Positions 26,286-36,177 are shown, counted from the first letter of the stretch. The stretch is DNA of 55,221 bases from Alloprevotella rava (GCF_014195585.1 NZ_JACICA010000013.1:1-55221), one strand, 5' to 3'. Program-made: numbers and translations. The notes: generated from the sequence alone by a model not told the origin.

Positions 26286-26555
26286 TCACAAGACACAAAG
26301 AGCATCTAGTACACAGAAAACAAAATTGGTAAAAAAGGCTTTACCGAAAAGTTCTATATCCAGCACATGACTAATAAAAGAGTCAGCGTAGCTGCCGACT
26401 ATTCCTATAAATAAATTCAGAAAACAACCTTTTCCTTCACCATTCATGATACAATTAGCTACATAGCCAATAATAATTAGTCCTGTCAAAATAGGCCATG
26501 TCGTGAATTCTGCAATATGTCCAAACATCTTTTTATATTGTTTGTGGTTAACCAT
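26286..26555 (-). CDS. Small GlsB/YeaQ-like membrane protein
   Basis: This 89-residue hydrophobic protein has about three membrane segments (WPILTGLIIIGYVANCIM, FLNLFIGIVGSYADSFI, FFTNFVFCVLDALCVL) with a glycine-containing middle helix. The pattern fits the transglycosylase-associated/GlsB/YeaQ family of stress-linked inner-membrane proteins. It has no signal peptide beyond the first helix. It lies 75 bases upstream of the glutaredoxin gene on the same strand. Function is unknown. Confidence 0.65.
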   Translation of the reverse strand: MVNHKQYKKMFGHIAEFTTWPILTGLIIIGYVANCIMNGEGKGCFLNLFIGIVGSYADSFISHVLDIELFGKAFFTNFVFCVLDALCVL

Positions 26556-26748
26556 TCAAAAGAAACATATATCAAGCCTTCCTTTCTCAAATAGTCTATA
26601 TTTATTTTGTTTGCAAATGTAGTCAAAAAAGGAAGGATAAGAAGAATTCTAAAAACTAAACAAATATACAACTTTTAATAAATACTATCACTTAGAACTG
26701 TCTCACTATATATTTCTTTCCATTATTTACATGCAATGAAAATAAAAG

Positions 26749-26799
26749 TTGCCCAACAAAAGGCCCTGCTTTATAGCAAACTTTTTGTTGGACAACTAG
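26749..26799 (-). terminator. Terminator of glnS
   Basis: A near-perfect 15-bp stem (AGTTGCCCAACAAAA at 26749-26763 with 26785-26799) carries on the minus strand a TTTTATTTTC tail. It lies 20 bases past the glnS stop. The rest of 26556-26748 shows nothing recognisable. Confidence 0.85.
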
Positions 26800-26818
26800 A
26801 AAATATCAGTATTAATAG

Positions 26819-28519
26819 CTATTTCTTCTTTGCAAAATTATCTTTCAAGCCGACAGTACGATTGAAGATAAGGTGATCTGATGTTGAATCATCGTCAAAA
26901 GTAAAATAACCAATGCGTTGAAACTGCAAGTAACGAGTAAGACCCGGTAGAGCTGCATAAGACTCAACATAGCCTTTCACGACTTTCTTTGAATCTGGGT
27001 TTAACAACTCGCGGAAATCACGTTCGTCAACTGCTGGATTTTCAACACTAAAAAGTTTATCATAAACACGAACCTCTGCTGGTAAGCAATGCTTTGCACT
27101 GAGCCAATGTAAAGTTCCCTTCACTTTACGATCAGCTCCTGGCATACCACTTTTACTTTCAGGATCGTATTCGCAATAAATTTCCTCAATATTGCCTTTT
27201 GCATCTTTCTTGCATCCTGTACATTTTACAATATATGCATTCTTTAAGCGAACTTCTTTACCAGGAACCATACGGAAAAATTTCTTCGGAGCTTCCTCCA
27301 TGAAGTCATCACGTTCAATCCAAAGCTCGCGACTAAAAGTTATTGCATGAGTACCTTCTGCTTCATTCTCTGGATTATTCACTGCAAGCATTTCCTCTGA
27401 AGCGTCTTTATCTTCAGGATGATAGTTTGTTACAATGAGTTTCACAGGATTGAGAACAGCACTAAGACGCAAAGATCTATTGTTTAAGTCCTCTCTTGCT
27501 GCGGCCTCTAACATAGAATAATCATTAAGTGCATCATATTTCGTATAACCAATCATATTGATGAACTTCCGGATTGATTCAGGAGAATAACCGCGGCGAC
27601 GTAAACCACAAACTGTCGGCATACGAGGGTCGTCCCAACCATCCACAAGATTTTCTTGAACAAGAGCGAGGAGTTTTCTCTTTGACATAACTGTATATGT
27701 CAAATTAAGACGATTGAATTCAAACTGACGTGGACGATTGTCATCTAGGTCTTTTTGCTCCTTGAGTTCATCTATAAAAAAGTCATAGAGGGGACGATGA
27801 GGAACAAACTCCAAAGTACAAATAGAATGCGTTACTCCCTCGAAGAAGTCACTCTGACCATGCGCAAAGTCGTACATAGGATAAGCCTTCCACGTATCAC
27901 CTGTACGATGATGATGATGTTTTATAATTCGATAGATTACCGGATCACGGAAGTGCATATTGGGATTGGCCATATCAATCTTTGCACGCAGTACCATCTT
28001 ACCTTCTTCAATATCTCCCGTATTCATCTTAGCAAAGAGTTCCAAACTCTCCTCAATGGGGCGATCTCTATAAGGACTTGGAATGCCAGGCTCAGTCGGA
28101 GTTCCTTTCTGAACAGCTATTTCCTCACTAGATTGTTCATCAACATAGGCTTTACCTTCTTTTATCAAACGAACTGCAAAATCCCAAAGTTGCTGAAAAT
28201 AGTCGGAAGCATAATAAATATTCTCCCACTTGAACCCTAACCATTCTATGTCACGCAGAATCGCATCAACATACTCGGTATCTTCCTTCTGAGGGTTAGT
28301 ATCATCAAAGCGCAAGTTACATACTCCACCAAATTTCTCGGCTACGCCAAAATCCATACAGATGGCCTTAGCATGACCTATATGGATATATCCATTGGGC
28401 TCAGGCGGGAATCGTGTTTGCAGACGGCCTCCATTCTTTCCTGCGGTCAAATCATCCTTTACTATCTGCTCAATAAAGTTCAGACTTTCTTTCTTTGGTT
28501 CTTCTACTGATGTAGTCAT
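26819..28519 (-). CDS. glnS: Glutaminyl-tRNA synthetase
   Basis: This class I synthetase charges tRNA-Gln with glutamine. It shows the HIGH motif in PPEPNGYIHIGHAKA, the KMSKS-equivalent VMSKR, and the GlnS-type anticodon-binding beta-barrels at the C-terminus. I chose the ATG at 28519 (MTTSVEEPKK, 566 residues). A longer frame up to 28630 would run back into the recQ coding sequence and adds an N-terminus unlike the family. The gap to recQ is then 25 bases, so the two are probably cotranscribed. A terminator follows. Confidence 0.95.
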   Translation of the reverse strand: MTTSVEEPKKESLNFIEQIVKDDLTAGKNGGRLQTRFPPEPNGYIHIGHAKAICMDFGVAEKFGGVCNLRFDDTNPQKEDTEYVDAILRDIEWLGFKWENIYYASDYFQQLWDFAVRLIKEGKAYVDEQSSEEIAVQKGTPTEPGIPSPYRDRPIEESLELFAKMNTGDIEEGKMVLRAKIDMANPNMHFRDPVIYRIIKHHHHRTGDTWKAYPMYDFAHGQSDFFEGVTHSICTLEFVPHRPLYDFFIDELKEQKDLDDNRPRQFEFNRLNLTYTVMSKRKLLALVQENLVDGWDDPRMPTVCGLRRRGYSPESIRKFINMIGYTKYDALNDYSMLEAAAREDLNNRSLRLSAVLNPVKLIVTNYHPEDKDASEEMLAVNNPENEAEGTHAITFSRELWIERDDFMEEAPKKFFRMVPGKEVRLKNAYIVKCTGCKKDAKGNIEEIYCEYDPESKSGMPGADRKVKGTLHWLSAKHCLPAEVRVYDKLFSVENPAVDERDFRELLNPDSKKVVKGYVESYAALPGLTRYLQFQRIGYFTFDDDSTSDHLIFNRTVGLKDNFAKKK

Positions 28520-28544
28520 ATCTTTTACTCGTTCGTTCGTAGTT

Positions 28545-30725
28545 TTAATTAGCCATTTCTGACATAAATTTAATTCGCACCAATCGTATTTCGTCTTCTT
28601 CATATTCGGAGAGTTCTTCGAGGGCAGCATCTATGTCGTCAGTATCTGACTCTCGGAAATACTCATAGATTGCATCTACAACTTCTGGGTCCATAATGTC
28701 ATCTATGAAATAATCTATATTTATTTTATTGCCACTATAGTAAACAATGGATTCTATCTCATCCAAAAGTTCATCGAATTCAATACCATTTGCAGCAGCA
28801 AGATCATCCAATGCAACTTTTCTATCTATAGCTTGAATAAGCGCTATCTTTAATTTTGAATTTTTAGCGACAGTACGAATACGTATATCTTCTGGTCGAT
28901 CAATATCATTATCTAAACAATATTTACGAATAAGATCACAGAATTCCTTTCCATAGCGCTTAGCTTTTCCTTCACCAACACCTGGAATATTCTTTAGTTC
29001 CTCCAATGTCTGAGGGAATACCGTGGCCATAGCTTCTAATGAAGGATCTTGGAAGATTACATAGGGAGGAACTTGCAGTTCTTTGGACATCTTCTTTCGC
29101 AATCCCAGGAGCATATCATACAACTCTGGTGCAACTGCACAATCTGCCCCACTCTGTACAGGTTCTGTGGCAGATGTTTCACTATAGTCTTGATCCTTAA
29201 TAATTTGGAAAGATACAGTTTTTTCTAAAAACTGGCGTCCCTTATCTGTAATCTTTAAAACACCATAATTTTCTATTTCCTTATTGAGATAACCAGTTAG
29301 TAGTGCCTGGCGGATTACTGCATTCCAAATATGTTCATCTTCATTCTCTCCGCATCCAAAATCTTCTAATTCATCGTGCTTATAATCTCGAACACTTTCT
29401 GTTTTATTTCCCATAAGTATATCCTTGATGTGCTCTGCTCTAAAAACTTCTTTCGTTGCAAGAATCACATTAAGAACTTTCTCCAACTCTTCTTTAGCTT
29501 CCACTTTCTTTTTTGGATTTAAACAATTGTCGCAATTTCCACAATTATCTTTGAGGTACTCCTCACCGAAGTAATGTAGGAGTAATTTACGACGGCAGAT
29601 GGAACTCTCTGCATAAGCTGCTGTTTCTGCCAAAAGTAAATAACCGATTTCTCGTTCTTGCTCTCCTTTTTTCTCCATGAATTTCTCCAATTTCTTCAAA
29701 TCATCAGGAGAATAGAACGTTATACATTTTCCTTCCCCATCGTCACGCCCAGCTCTACCTGTTTCTTGATAGTAGCCTTCAAGACTTTTAGGAATATCAT
29801 AGTGAATAACAAACCGGACATCAGGTTTATCTATGCCCATTCCGAAAGCAATTGTGGCAACAATCACATCAATGTCCTGCATAAGAAATAGGTCTTGAGT
29901 CTGCGAACGCTCATCAGGTTCTAAACCTGCATGATATGGTTTTGCTTTTATCTCGTTGGCTTGCAACACTTTTGCTAGTTCATCAACAGTCTTGCGACTT
30001 AAACAATAAATAATACCACTTTTACCTGCATTCTGACGAATGAAAGTAACGATTTCTTTGTTAATCTCTTTTGTTTTAGGCCTAACTTCGTAATATAGAT
30101 TAGCTCTATTAAAAGAGCTTTTAAACTCTTCTGCATCTTGAATGGCAAGACTCTTTTTTATATCAAATCGAACTTTATCTGTAGCAGTTGCAGTTAAAGC
30201 TATAATAGGTGCTCGTCCAATTTCATCTATAACCACCCGGATATTTCTATATTCCGGACGGAAATCGTGCCCCCATTCAGAAATACAATGTGCTTCATCT
30301 ACTGCATAGAAACTTATCTTTATGGTTTTAAAAAACTCCACATATTCGCGCTTTGCCAAAGACTCAGGAGCAACATAGAGAAGTTTTGTCTTACCAGAAA
30401 GTATATCTAATTTCACGTGATCGATATCGCCTTTATTAAGCGAGGAGTTTATAAAATGAGCAACACCATCTTCTTCACAAATATGACGAATAGCATCCAC
30501 TTGATTTTTCATTAACGCTATTAGAGGAGATATTACAATTGCAGTTCCTTGCATCAGTAAAGATGGCAACTGGTAGCACATACTCTTTCCTCCACCTGTA
30601 GGCATTAGGACAAAGACATCCTTACCACTGAGCAAGGATAGAATAATATCTTCTTGGTTCTTCTTGAAACAATCAAAACCAAAATACTTCTTTAGTGCGT
30701 TATGTATTTCAGACCTTTCTATCAT
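28545..30725 (-). CDS. recQ: ATP-dependent DNA helicase RecQ
   Basis: This 726-residue 3'-5' DNA helicase acts in recombination and fork repair. Domains: helicase core with Walker A TGGGKS (43-48) and DEAH (143-146, followed by CISEWGHDFRPEY), then the RQC zinc site (Cys in SICRRKLL and NCGNCDNC near 375-400), winged helix, and HRDC (about 527-605, with EELKNIPGVGEGKAKRYG). The last ~100 residues are an extra acidic tail beyond the E. coli protein (about 610 residues), a length common in Bacteroidota. It has a TATCTTTG promoter box and leads into glnS. Confidence 0.95.
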   Translation of the reverse strand: MIERSEIHNALKKYFGFDCFKKNQEDIILSLLSGKDVFVLMPTGGGKSMCYQLPSLLMQGTAIVISPLIALMKNQVDAIRHICEEDGVAHFINSSLNKGDIDHVKLDILSGKTKLLYVAPESLAKREYVEFFKTIKISFYAVDEAHCISEWGHDFRPEYRNIRVVIDEIGRAPIIALTATATDKVRFDIKKSLAIQDAEEFKSSFNRANLYYEVRPKTKEINKEIVTFIRQNAGKSGIIYCLSRKTVDELAKVLQANEIKAKPYHAGLEPDERSQTQDLFLMQDIDVIVATIAFGMGIDKPDVRFVIHYDIPKSLEGYYQETGRAGRDDGEGKCITFYSPDDLKKLEKFMEKKGEQEREIGYLLLAETAAYAESSICRRKLLLHYFGEEYLKDNCGNCDNCLNPKKKVEAKEELEKVLNVILATKEVFRAEHIKDILMGNKTESVRDYKHDELEDFGCGENEDEHIWNAVIRQALLTGYLNKEIENYGVLKITDKGRQFLEKTVSFQIIKDQDYSETSATEPVQSGADCAVAPELYDMLLGLRKKMSKELQVPPYVIFQDPSLEAMATVFPQTLEELKNIPGVGEGKAKRYGKEFCDLIRKYCLDNDIDRPEDIRIRTVAKNSKLKIALIQAIDRKVALDDLAAANGIEFDELLDEIESIVYYSGNKINIDYFIDDIMDPEVVDAIYEYFRESDTDDIDAALEELSEYEEDEIRLVRIKFMSEMAN

Positions 30726-30774
30726 ATCATTATATGCCCTTATGATATATACATATTACTATGTTTCGGCAGAA

Positions 30775-30782
30775 CAAAGATA
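30775..30782 (-). promoter_or_regulatory. -7 promoter box of recQ-glnS
   Basis: TATCTTTG on the minus strand lies 49 bases upstream of the recQ ATG. No good -33 box is seen. Confidence 0.55.
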
Positions 30783-30874
30783 AAACAAAGTTTTAGAAAT
30801 GTCCATATAAAAACTAATGAAATCAGCTACATTTTTATTAACTCTCTCCTATTTCTAATTTACAATGTAAGAAG

Positions 30875-30924
30875 AATCCAGCTAATCCCTCTTTGTCGAG
30901 TAAAGGTAGGATTTTAGCTGGATT
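30875..30924 (-). terminator. Terminator of clpX
   Basis: Arms AATCCAGCTAATCC (30875-30888) and GGATTTTAGCTGGATT (30909-30924) pair with a small bulge and lie 24 bases past the clpX stop. The minus-strand tail is TTCTTCTT, so T-richness is moderate. Confidence 0.7.
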
Positions 30925-30947
30925 ATAAAAGTTATGTGAATTAGAAA

Positions 30948-32198
30948 TTAGGCAAGTTTGCTTTTTTTCTTATCAAACTCCTGCTCTGCATACTCTCGTG
31001 TAATTATCAACTTCTTCTTTCGCGTAGAAGGAGTTTCATACATGGCAGTCATCATAATGCTTTCCATAATAGAGCGCAATCCACGTGCACCAAGTTTATA
31101 TTCAAGCGCTTTATTCACCACATAATCAAGTGCGTCATCTTCAAACTGAAGAGTAACTCCATCTAAACGGAAAATTTCGATATATTGCTTCACCAAACTA
31201 TTCTTGGGTTCAGAAAGAATACGACGCAAAGCCTCCTTATCTAAAGGGTTTAGATATGTTAGGACTGGCAGACGACCAATGATTTCAGGAATAAGTCCAA
31301 AGCTTTTTAGATCCATTGGCTCTATATACTGCATCAAGTTTTTCGGATCCAACTTCTTTATGTTGCTCACAGAATTGTAACCAACAGTATGCGTATTGAG
31401 GCGCTGAGCAATTTTCTTTTCTATTCCATCGAATGCACCGCCACATATAAAGAGAATATTCCGTGTGTCAACATGGACATAATCTTGATCTGGATGCTTT
31501 CGTCCTCCCTTTGGAGGAACATTTACCACAGAACCTTCTAGCAATTTTAACAAACCTTGCTGGACTCCTTCTCCACTCACATCACGAGTAATGCTAGGAT
31601 TATCTGTCTTACGAGCGATCTTATCTATTTCGTCAATAAAAACAATACCTCGCTCTGCACGTTCTTTATCATAGTCGGCTTCTTGCAAAAGACGGCTTAA
31701 GATACTCTCTACGTCCTCTCCAACATACCCTGCTTCTGTAAAAACTGTAGCATCCACAATGGTAAAAGGAACATCCAAAAGCTTTGCTATAGTACGTGCA
31801 AGCAAAGTCTTCCCAGTACCAGTTGTTCCTACCATAATGATATTGGACTTGTCAATACTTACACCATCTTCTTTAGCTGTATCATCTAACTTTACTAGCC
31901 GTTTATAATGATTATAAACGGAGACACTAAGATAACGCTTTGCGTCGTCTTGACCTATTACATATTGATCAAGATATTCCTTGATTTCCTTAGGTTTAGG
32001 TATCTCCCGTAAGTTGACGGGGGTATATTTTTTGCCATTGCGAGCAGAAGAACGGCCAGAATAGAATCCAGCATCCTTAAGTACGTCTGAAGCTCTTTCA
32101 ATACAGTCATTACATATGCACCCTTCTGGGCCAGAAAGCAATAAATCTACTTCATCCTCATCTCTACCACAAAAGGCACAATGCTTCTTATCTGACAT
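30948..32198 (-). CDS. clpX: ClpX, ATPase of the ClpXP protease
   Basis: This 416-residue AAA+ unfoldase feeds substrates, including SsrA-tagged proteins, to ClpP. The zinc-binding domain has C7xxC10 and C29xxC32; Walker A is GTTGTGKT (124-131); the pore loop is GYVG (157-160); Walker B is IVFIDEID (185-192). Sensor and C-terminal small domain are complete. It overlaps clpP by 11 bases, so the two are translationally coupled. SmpB, which tags substrates for this protease with tmRNA, is encoded elsewhere in the window. Confidence 0.98.
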   Translation of the reverse strand: MSDKKHCAFCGRDEDEVDLLLSGPEGCICNDCIERASDVLKDAGFYSGRSSARNGKKYTPVNLREIPKPKEIKEYLDQYVIGQDDAKRYLSVSVYNHYKRLVKLDDTAKEDGVSIDKSNIIMVGTTGTGKTLLARTIAKLLDVPFTIVDATVFTEAGYVGEDVESILSRLLQEADYDKERAERGIVFIDEIDKIARKTDNPSITRDVSGEGVQQGLLKLLEGSVVNVPPKGGRKHPDQDYVHVDTRNILFICGGAFDGIEKKIAQRLNTHTVGYNSVSNIKKLDPKNLMQYIEPMDLKSFGLIPEIIGRLPVLTYLNPLDKEALRRILSEPKNSLVKQYIEIFRLDGVTLQFEDDALDYVVNKALEYKLGARGLRSIMESIMMTAMYETPSTRKKKLIITREYAEQEFDKKKSKLA

Positions 32199-32868
32199 TT
32201 TTATTACTTTTCTTAAAAATTTGATCTATCATGCCGTATTCTTTGGCCTCTTCACTTGTCATCCAATAGTCGCGATCACTATCTGCCCAAACTTTATCAA
32301 ACGATTGGTGGCTATGATCTGCGATAATAGTGTAAAGTTCCTTCTTTAGTTTCTGAATTTCACGAGCTGTAATCTCAATATCACTTGCTTGTCCTTGTGC
32401 GCCCCCCATTGGTTGATGAATCATCACACGGCTGTGCGGCAACGCCCAACGTTTTCCCTCTTTACCAGCAACGAGTAAGACCGCAGCCATACTTGCTGCC
32501 ATACCTGTACATATAGTAGAAACTTCAGAGCCAATGAATTGCATAGTGTCATAGATTCCTAGTCCGGCATAAACACTACCACCAGGACTATTGATATAAA
32601 TAGAAATATCCTTACCAGGATCTGCAGAATCTAAGTAGAGTAACTGTGCTTGAAGCGTGTTAGCCGTGTAGTCATCAATTTGAGTCCCCAAAAATATGAT
32701 ACGATCCATCATAAGACGACTAAAAACATCCATCTGTGTAACGTTCAATTGACGTTCCTCAAGGATGTAGGGATTCAAATACTGAGCTTGTGCTTTCACT
32801 GCAGAATCTATTGTCATGCTGCTAATGCCCTTTGATAGAGCAAACTTCTCAAAATCTGATTTTATCAT
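32188..32868 (-). CDS. clpP: ClpP protease subunit
   Basis: This 226-residue serine protease subunit forms the tetradecamer with ClpX. The catalytic triad is Ser126 (CTGMAASMAA), His151 (VMIHQPMGG) and Asp200 (DSDRDYWM). The N-terminus is somewhat longer than in E. coli (207 residues including propeptide); self-processing is likely. It lies 169 bases downstream of tig, in the tig-clpP-clpX order common in bacteria, but a hairpin separates it from tig. Confidence 0.97.
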   Translation of the reverse strand: MIKSDFEKFALSKGISSMTIDSAVKAQAQYLNPYILEERQLNVTQMDVFSRLMMDRIIFLGTQIDDYTANTLQAQLLYLDSADPGKDISIYINSPGGSVYAGLGIYDTMQFIGSEVSTICTGMAASMAAVLLVAGKEGKRWALPHSRVMIHQPMGGAQGQASDIEITAREIQKLKKELYTIIADHSHQSFDKVWADSDRDYWMTSEEAKEYGMIDQIFKKSNKNVR

Positions 32869-32980
32869 ATAGATTGATGTCGATTCCTTATCATTATAAT
32901 ATTTTATACAAAGAAGTTATTACAAAGCTTATGCCAAAAGCGACACTTATATGACTAGAGATATTTACATCTTAGCAAAT

Positions 32981-33006
32981 AGGGGGCAACCTTATTGGCT
33001 GCCCCT
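32981..33006 (-). terminator. Probable terminator or attenuator between tig and clpP
   Basis: Arms AGGGGGCAACC (32981-32991) and GGCTGCCCCT (32997-33006) form a GC-rich hairpin with one bulge. The minus-strand tail is only weakly T-rich (TATTTG), so read-through into clpP is possible. Confidence 0.55.
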
Positions 33007-33037
33007 ACTCTATTAGTCATATTATAAATACAAAAGC

Positions 33038-34396
33038 TTAATCTTTCTTTTCTTCAAAAAACTTTCCGAAATATTCTTGAGAAACAGTCGTACGCTTCAG
33101 CTTAACAACTTCCTTCAAAACACCTGTCAACTTACTATCGATAGCGCGCTCTACAAGACCATTCACTTGATTTTGATCCTTAAGCATCTGCTGTGCATAT
33201 TGTTCGAGATATTCATCAGGAATATTTGCCATTCCGTACTGAGCGAACTGGAAGCGAGCAGCCTCAAGTGCTGTTGCTTTGATATCCTTATCTTCAACCT
33301 TCACCTTGTTAGCTTCTGCCAATTGCTCCTTAATGAGGTGCCATTTCAACTCTTTAACGCTATTTTCGAAATTCTCTTCAACAAAGCTTGCATCCTTATC
33401 TTTATTGTTAGCAATCATTATACGCTTCAGCATCTCGTTGGGGAATTCCACTTCACCTACCTTTTTTTCTGCATAGGCACGAAGGTCGAGCAAGAACTTA
33501 TAGTCACTATCTGCCTCAAACTGCTTAGCAAGTTGTTCTTTCACCTTTCCGCGGAATTCTTCTTCGCTCTTCACGGCATCCTTGCCAAACATACGATCAA
33601 AGAACTCTTGATTGAGTTCAGCTGGAACATAGCGACTGATTTCATTAACCTGGAAGCTAAAATTGCCTTTATGATTTTCTGCCTCCTCTTTTGTTATATG
33701 AAGAAGAGAAGCCAACTCTGTGTCACCATAAGCTTTAGCTGGGTTGAATGTCAAAACATCATTTTTCTTTGCGCCATCAAAGATTTTCTTTTGGTCGTCA
33801 GACTGCATGTACTGAGGCATAAGGCTACCCTTTTCCACTTGTACACCACCCTCGATAGGCTGCCCATCTTCTCCAAGTTCTGCAAGCAAACCGCGAAGGA
33901 TATCGCCTTCTTTATATTCCTCTACTTCCTCAGGGTGACCGGCTTGCTGTGTCAAAGCCTTCACCTGCTGGTCAATTTGCTCCTCACTTACCTCGATCTC
34001 GTAATAGTTGATAGTGTCTTTGCTTGTAAGTTCAATTTTGAACTCAGGCGTAAGAGCTACGTCAAAAGTAAACTCAAATTCATCTTGATTTTCGATATCT
34101 TGAGTTTGCTGTTGCTCATTAGGCAATGGTTCACCAAGGATATTCAGTTTCTCCTCACGAATATAAGAGAAGAGCTTATCAGAAAGAAGCTTATTGATAG
34201 TTTCCATCTTAGCCTGGGCACCGTATATTTTCTTAGCCATGCCAAAAGGAATTTTGCCAGGGCGGAAGCCCGGCATCTGAGCCTTCTGACAGAAATTTTT
34301 GATTGCTTTTGTTACGTCAGCCTCATAGTCAGCTTTCTCCATCTTCAAAGTGATGACAGCTGTAGCGGGCGTGTTCTTTTCTAATGAGATATTCAT
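33038..34396 (-). CDS. tig: Trigger factor
   Basis: This 452-residue ribosome-associated chaperone binds nascent chains at the tunnel exit. The N-terminal ribosome-binding domain contains GFRPGKIPFGMAKK (the signature GFRxGKxP loop). The middle has a shortened FKBP-type prolyl-isomerase domain (EEYKEGDILRGLLAEL and following), and the C-terminal arms are mostly helical. In Bacteroidota the PPIase part is often diverged, and here the classical active-site aromatics are hard to find. It has its own promoter box and stands upstream of clpP-clpX. Confidence 0.93.
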   Translation of the reverse strand: MNISLEKNTPATAVITLKMEKADYEADVTKAIKNFCQKAQMPGFRPGKIPFGMAKKIYGAQAKMETINKLLSDKLFSYIREEKLNILGEPLPNEQQQTQDIENQDEFEFTFDVALTPEFKIELTSKDTINYYEIEVSEEQIDQQVKALTQQAGHPEEVEEYKEGDILRGLLAELGEDGQPIEGGVQVEKGSLMPQYMQSDDQKKIFDGAKKNDVLTFNPAKAYGDTELASLLHITKEEAENHKGNFSFQVNEISRYVPAELNQEFFDRMFGKDAVKSEEEFRGKVKEQLAKQFEADSDYKFLLDLRAYAEKKVGEVEFPNEMLKRIMIANNKDKDASFVEENFENSVKELKWHLIKEQLAEANKVKVEDKDIKATALEAARFQFAQYGMANIPDEYLEQYAQQMLKDQNQVNGLVERAIDSKLTGVLKEVVKLKRTTVSQEYFGKFFEEKKD

Positions 34397-34439
34397 ACTT
34401 ATATAATTATATTTGTATTCGGTTTGAGAATTCGACTTG

Positions 34440-34447
34440 CAAAAATA
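34440..34447 (-). promoter_or_regulatory. -7 promoter box of tig
   Basis: TATTTTTG on the minus strand matches TAnnTTTG and leaves a leader of about 37 nt before the ATG at 34396. Bases 34448-34661 hold no other feature I can support. Confidence 0.6.
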
Positions 34448-34661
34448 ACATATTCTTCTCAGAGGATCAAATTATTATAGTCTTTTTTGCTCAGACCATT
34501 TATCTACTCACGTAGCATCAAACCAGTTAATGAGTTTATCTTAGTCTCCTATAAATATCTTTACGTCAGCTATTGCAAAGAAGCATAAACTCTTGAACCT
34601 TTTTCCAAAGAGTCTCACAATCTTACAACGGTCTGCAAAAAAAGGAGACACAATCCCTCAA

Positions 34662-35829
34662 ACCTCAATTCGGGATAAGCAGTACTTCTTTTCCTCAAAA
34701 AAGTTTTAATAAAAGCCTAAAAAGAGGATTGTTTTTTGTATATTTACTGTTGATTATCAATCATATAACAAAATAACAATCCTCATGAAACTTGTCAGCA
34801 AAGTTACGGAAATCTATTGTATTGCAGATGATTTCTGCAAAGAATATAATTCAGAATTGAACAAAACCTCTCTTTCTCTCCCAAATCTCTCTGCCAATAG
34901 TCCAAAACATCGCAAGAGAAAAGGGCGGATGAGTGATGCTGAAATGATCACAATTCTTATATTGTTTCACAGTAATACATTTCGGAATTTCAAACATTTC
35001 TATCTCTTTTATGTTTGCCGAGAACTAAAAAAAGAGTTTCCCAATCTACTCTCTTATACACGCTTTGTTGAGCGTATGCCTCGTATTGCAATACCTCTAT
35101 TGCTCTTTCTCAAACTGGGATTAATGGGAGAGTGTACAGGAATAACCTTTATCGATTCTACACGTATTCCAGTGTGCGAAAATAAGCGACAATCCCGTAA
35201 TCGCGTATTCAAAGGGTACGCCCAAAAGGGAAAAAGTACGATGGGATGGTACTATGGCTTCAAACTTCATCTTTTGTGTAATGAACGAGGTGAGCTACTC
35301 AATTTTGCTCTAACCCGAGCCAATGTAGACGACCGTAACCCAAAAGTATTCAACGATTTGACGAAGGATTTATTTGGGAAATTATATGCCGATAAAGAGT
35401 ATATTTCTCAATCACTGTTTGCTTCACTCTTTGATAGAGGTGTACACATCGTAACAGGAATACGGACTAATATGAAGAACAGATTAATGGATGTGCATGA
35501 TAAAATCATGCTTCGCAAGAGAAGTATCATAGAGACTATCAATGATATGTTGAAGAACATTGCACAGATAGTTCACACACGCCATAGAAGTATCTCTAAT
35601 TTCATCGTTAACCTTTTAGCTGGCATAGCTGCATATGCTTTCTACGACACCAAACCTTCCATCAACATGGAGTTTGAGAGGGATGCAAAGCAGGGTGTAA
35701 AACAGCTTACTTTATTCTAACCTATAATTTGCGTGAAACAATTATACTTCGGTTTTAGGTCAAGGCCGAAAGGATGCGTGTGCGGTTTAAGAAACTCATG
35801 AAAGAGCGTTTCTTAAACCGAATTGGGGT
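34662..35829 (+). mobile_element. IS982-family insertion sequence, copy 2
   Basis: This 1168-bp element is nearly identical to copy 1 but in opposite orientation. Its left end is ACCTCAATTCGGG (one change from ACCCC) and its right end is CCGAATTGGGGT at 35829. The flanks (CTCAA on the left, CCCAA on the right) are not a perfect duplication, unlike copy 1. It lies between the tig promoter and tRNA-Gly. Confidence 0.9.
34785..35720 (+). CDS. IS982-family transposase, copy 2
   Basis: This 311-residue transposase is near-identical to that at 21121-22056. The first Asp (FIDSTRIPVC) and the Glu (KRSIIETINDML) are present. The second Asp stands in LYADKEYISQ, where copy 1 has DKGY. The Gly after DK is strongly kept in DDE transposases of this kind, so activity may be reduced. 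Other differences from copy 1 are scattered single residues. No frameshift or stop. Confidence 0.93.
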   Translation: MKLVSKVTEIYCIADDFCKEYNSELNKTSLSLPNLSANSPKHRKRKGRMSDAEMITILILFHSNTFRNFKHFYLFYVCRELKKEFPNLLSYTRFVERMPRIAIPLLLFLKLGLMGECTGITFIDSTRIPVCENKRQSRNRVFKGYAQKGKSTMGWYYGFKLHLLCNERGELLNFALTRANVDDRNPKVFNDLTKDLFGKLYADKEYISQSLFASLFDRGVHIVTGIRTNMKNRLMDVHDKIMLRKRSIIETINDMLKNIAQIVHTRHRSISNFIVNLLAGIAAYAFYDTKPSINMEFERDAKQGVKQLTLF

Positions 35830-35989
35830 CCCAAAAGTGTATAAGCGCCTTTGATCTTATCTTGTAGTTGCAAAAAATCAAGAAAACAATCAAACTTACA
35901 CACGCACAAAAACGGCATTTATTTCTGGATGCTATCCTCTGAAGCTGGAATAAATAAATTTATTGGACACCTCTTCAAAACAAGTGTAA

Positions 35990-36018
35990 ACCAGATTTAC
36001 ACACTTTTAGGGAAGAAT
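35990..36018 (+). other. Possible IS256 right-end remnant
   Basis: TTTACACACTTTTAGGGAAG followed by AATATTA resembles the right terminal repeat of the IS256-type element at 18892-18916 (CTTACACACTTTTGGGAATA...), with small insertions. The preceding bases also resemble the end of that transposase gene. It is weak evidence. Otherwise 35830-36104 shows only an unconvincing 78-codon frame. Confidence 0.3.
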
Positions 36019-36104
36019 ATTATATACATATACAATCGAAAAAAAATCAGAAACTTTCACAAAGTTGTATGTATCTTCTCTTTCTAAAAGTACAACATAA
36101 AATG

Positions 36105-36177
36105 AGCGGTAAACGGGGCTCGAACCCGCGACTTTTGGCTTGGGAAGCCAACGCTCTACCAACTGAGCTATTACCGC
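36105..36177 (-). tRNA. tRNA-Gly (anticodon CCC)
   Basis: The minus-strand cloverleaf begins GCGGTAATAGCTCAGTTGG. The acceptor stem GCGGTAA pairs with TTACCGC, the D-arm has GCTCAGTTGGTAGAGC, the anticodon stem-loop is TTGGC-TTCCCAA-GCCAA (anticodon CCC, reads GGG), and the T-arm contains GGTTCGAGCC. CCA is not encoded. It is single, not clustered, and 56 bases upstream of folE's stop end. Confidence 0.95.

Noticed and set aside
28520-28630. N-terminal extension of glutaminyl-tRNA synthetase
   Set aside because: It overlaps the end of recQ in another frame and does not look like the family; the ATG at 28519 gives the usual length.
33077-34384. A 435-codon open frame antisense to the trigger factor gene
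   Set aside because: The sense strand has full trigger-factor motifs. The antisense protein is rich in Leu, Cys and Phe with no family pattern, as expected of a shadow frame.
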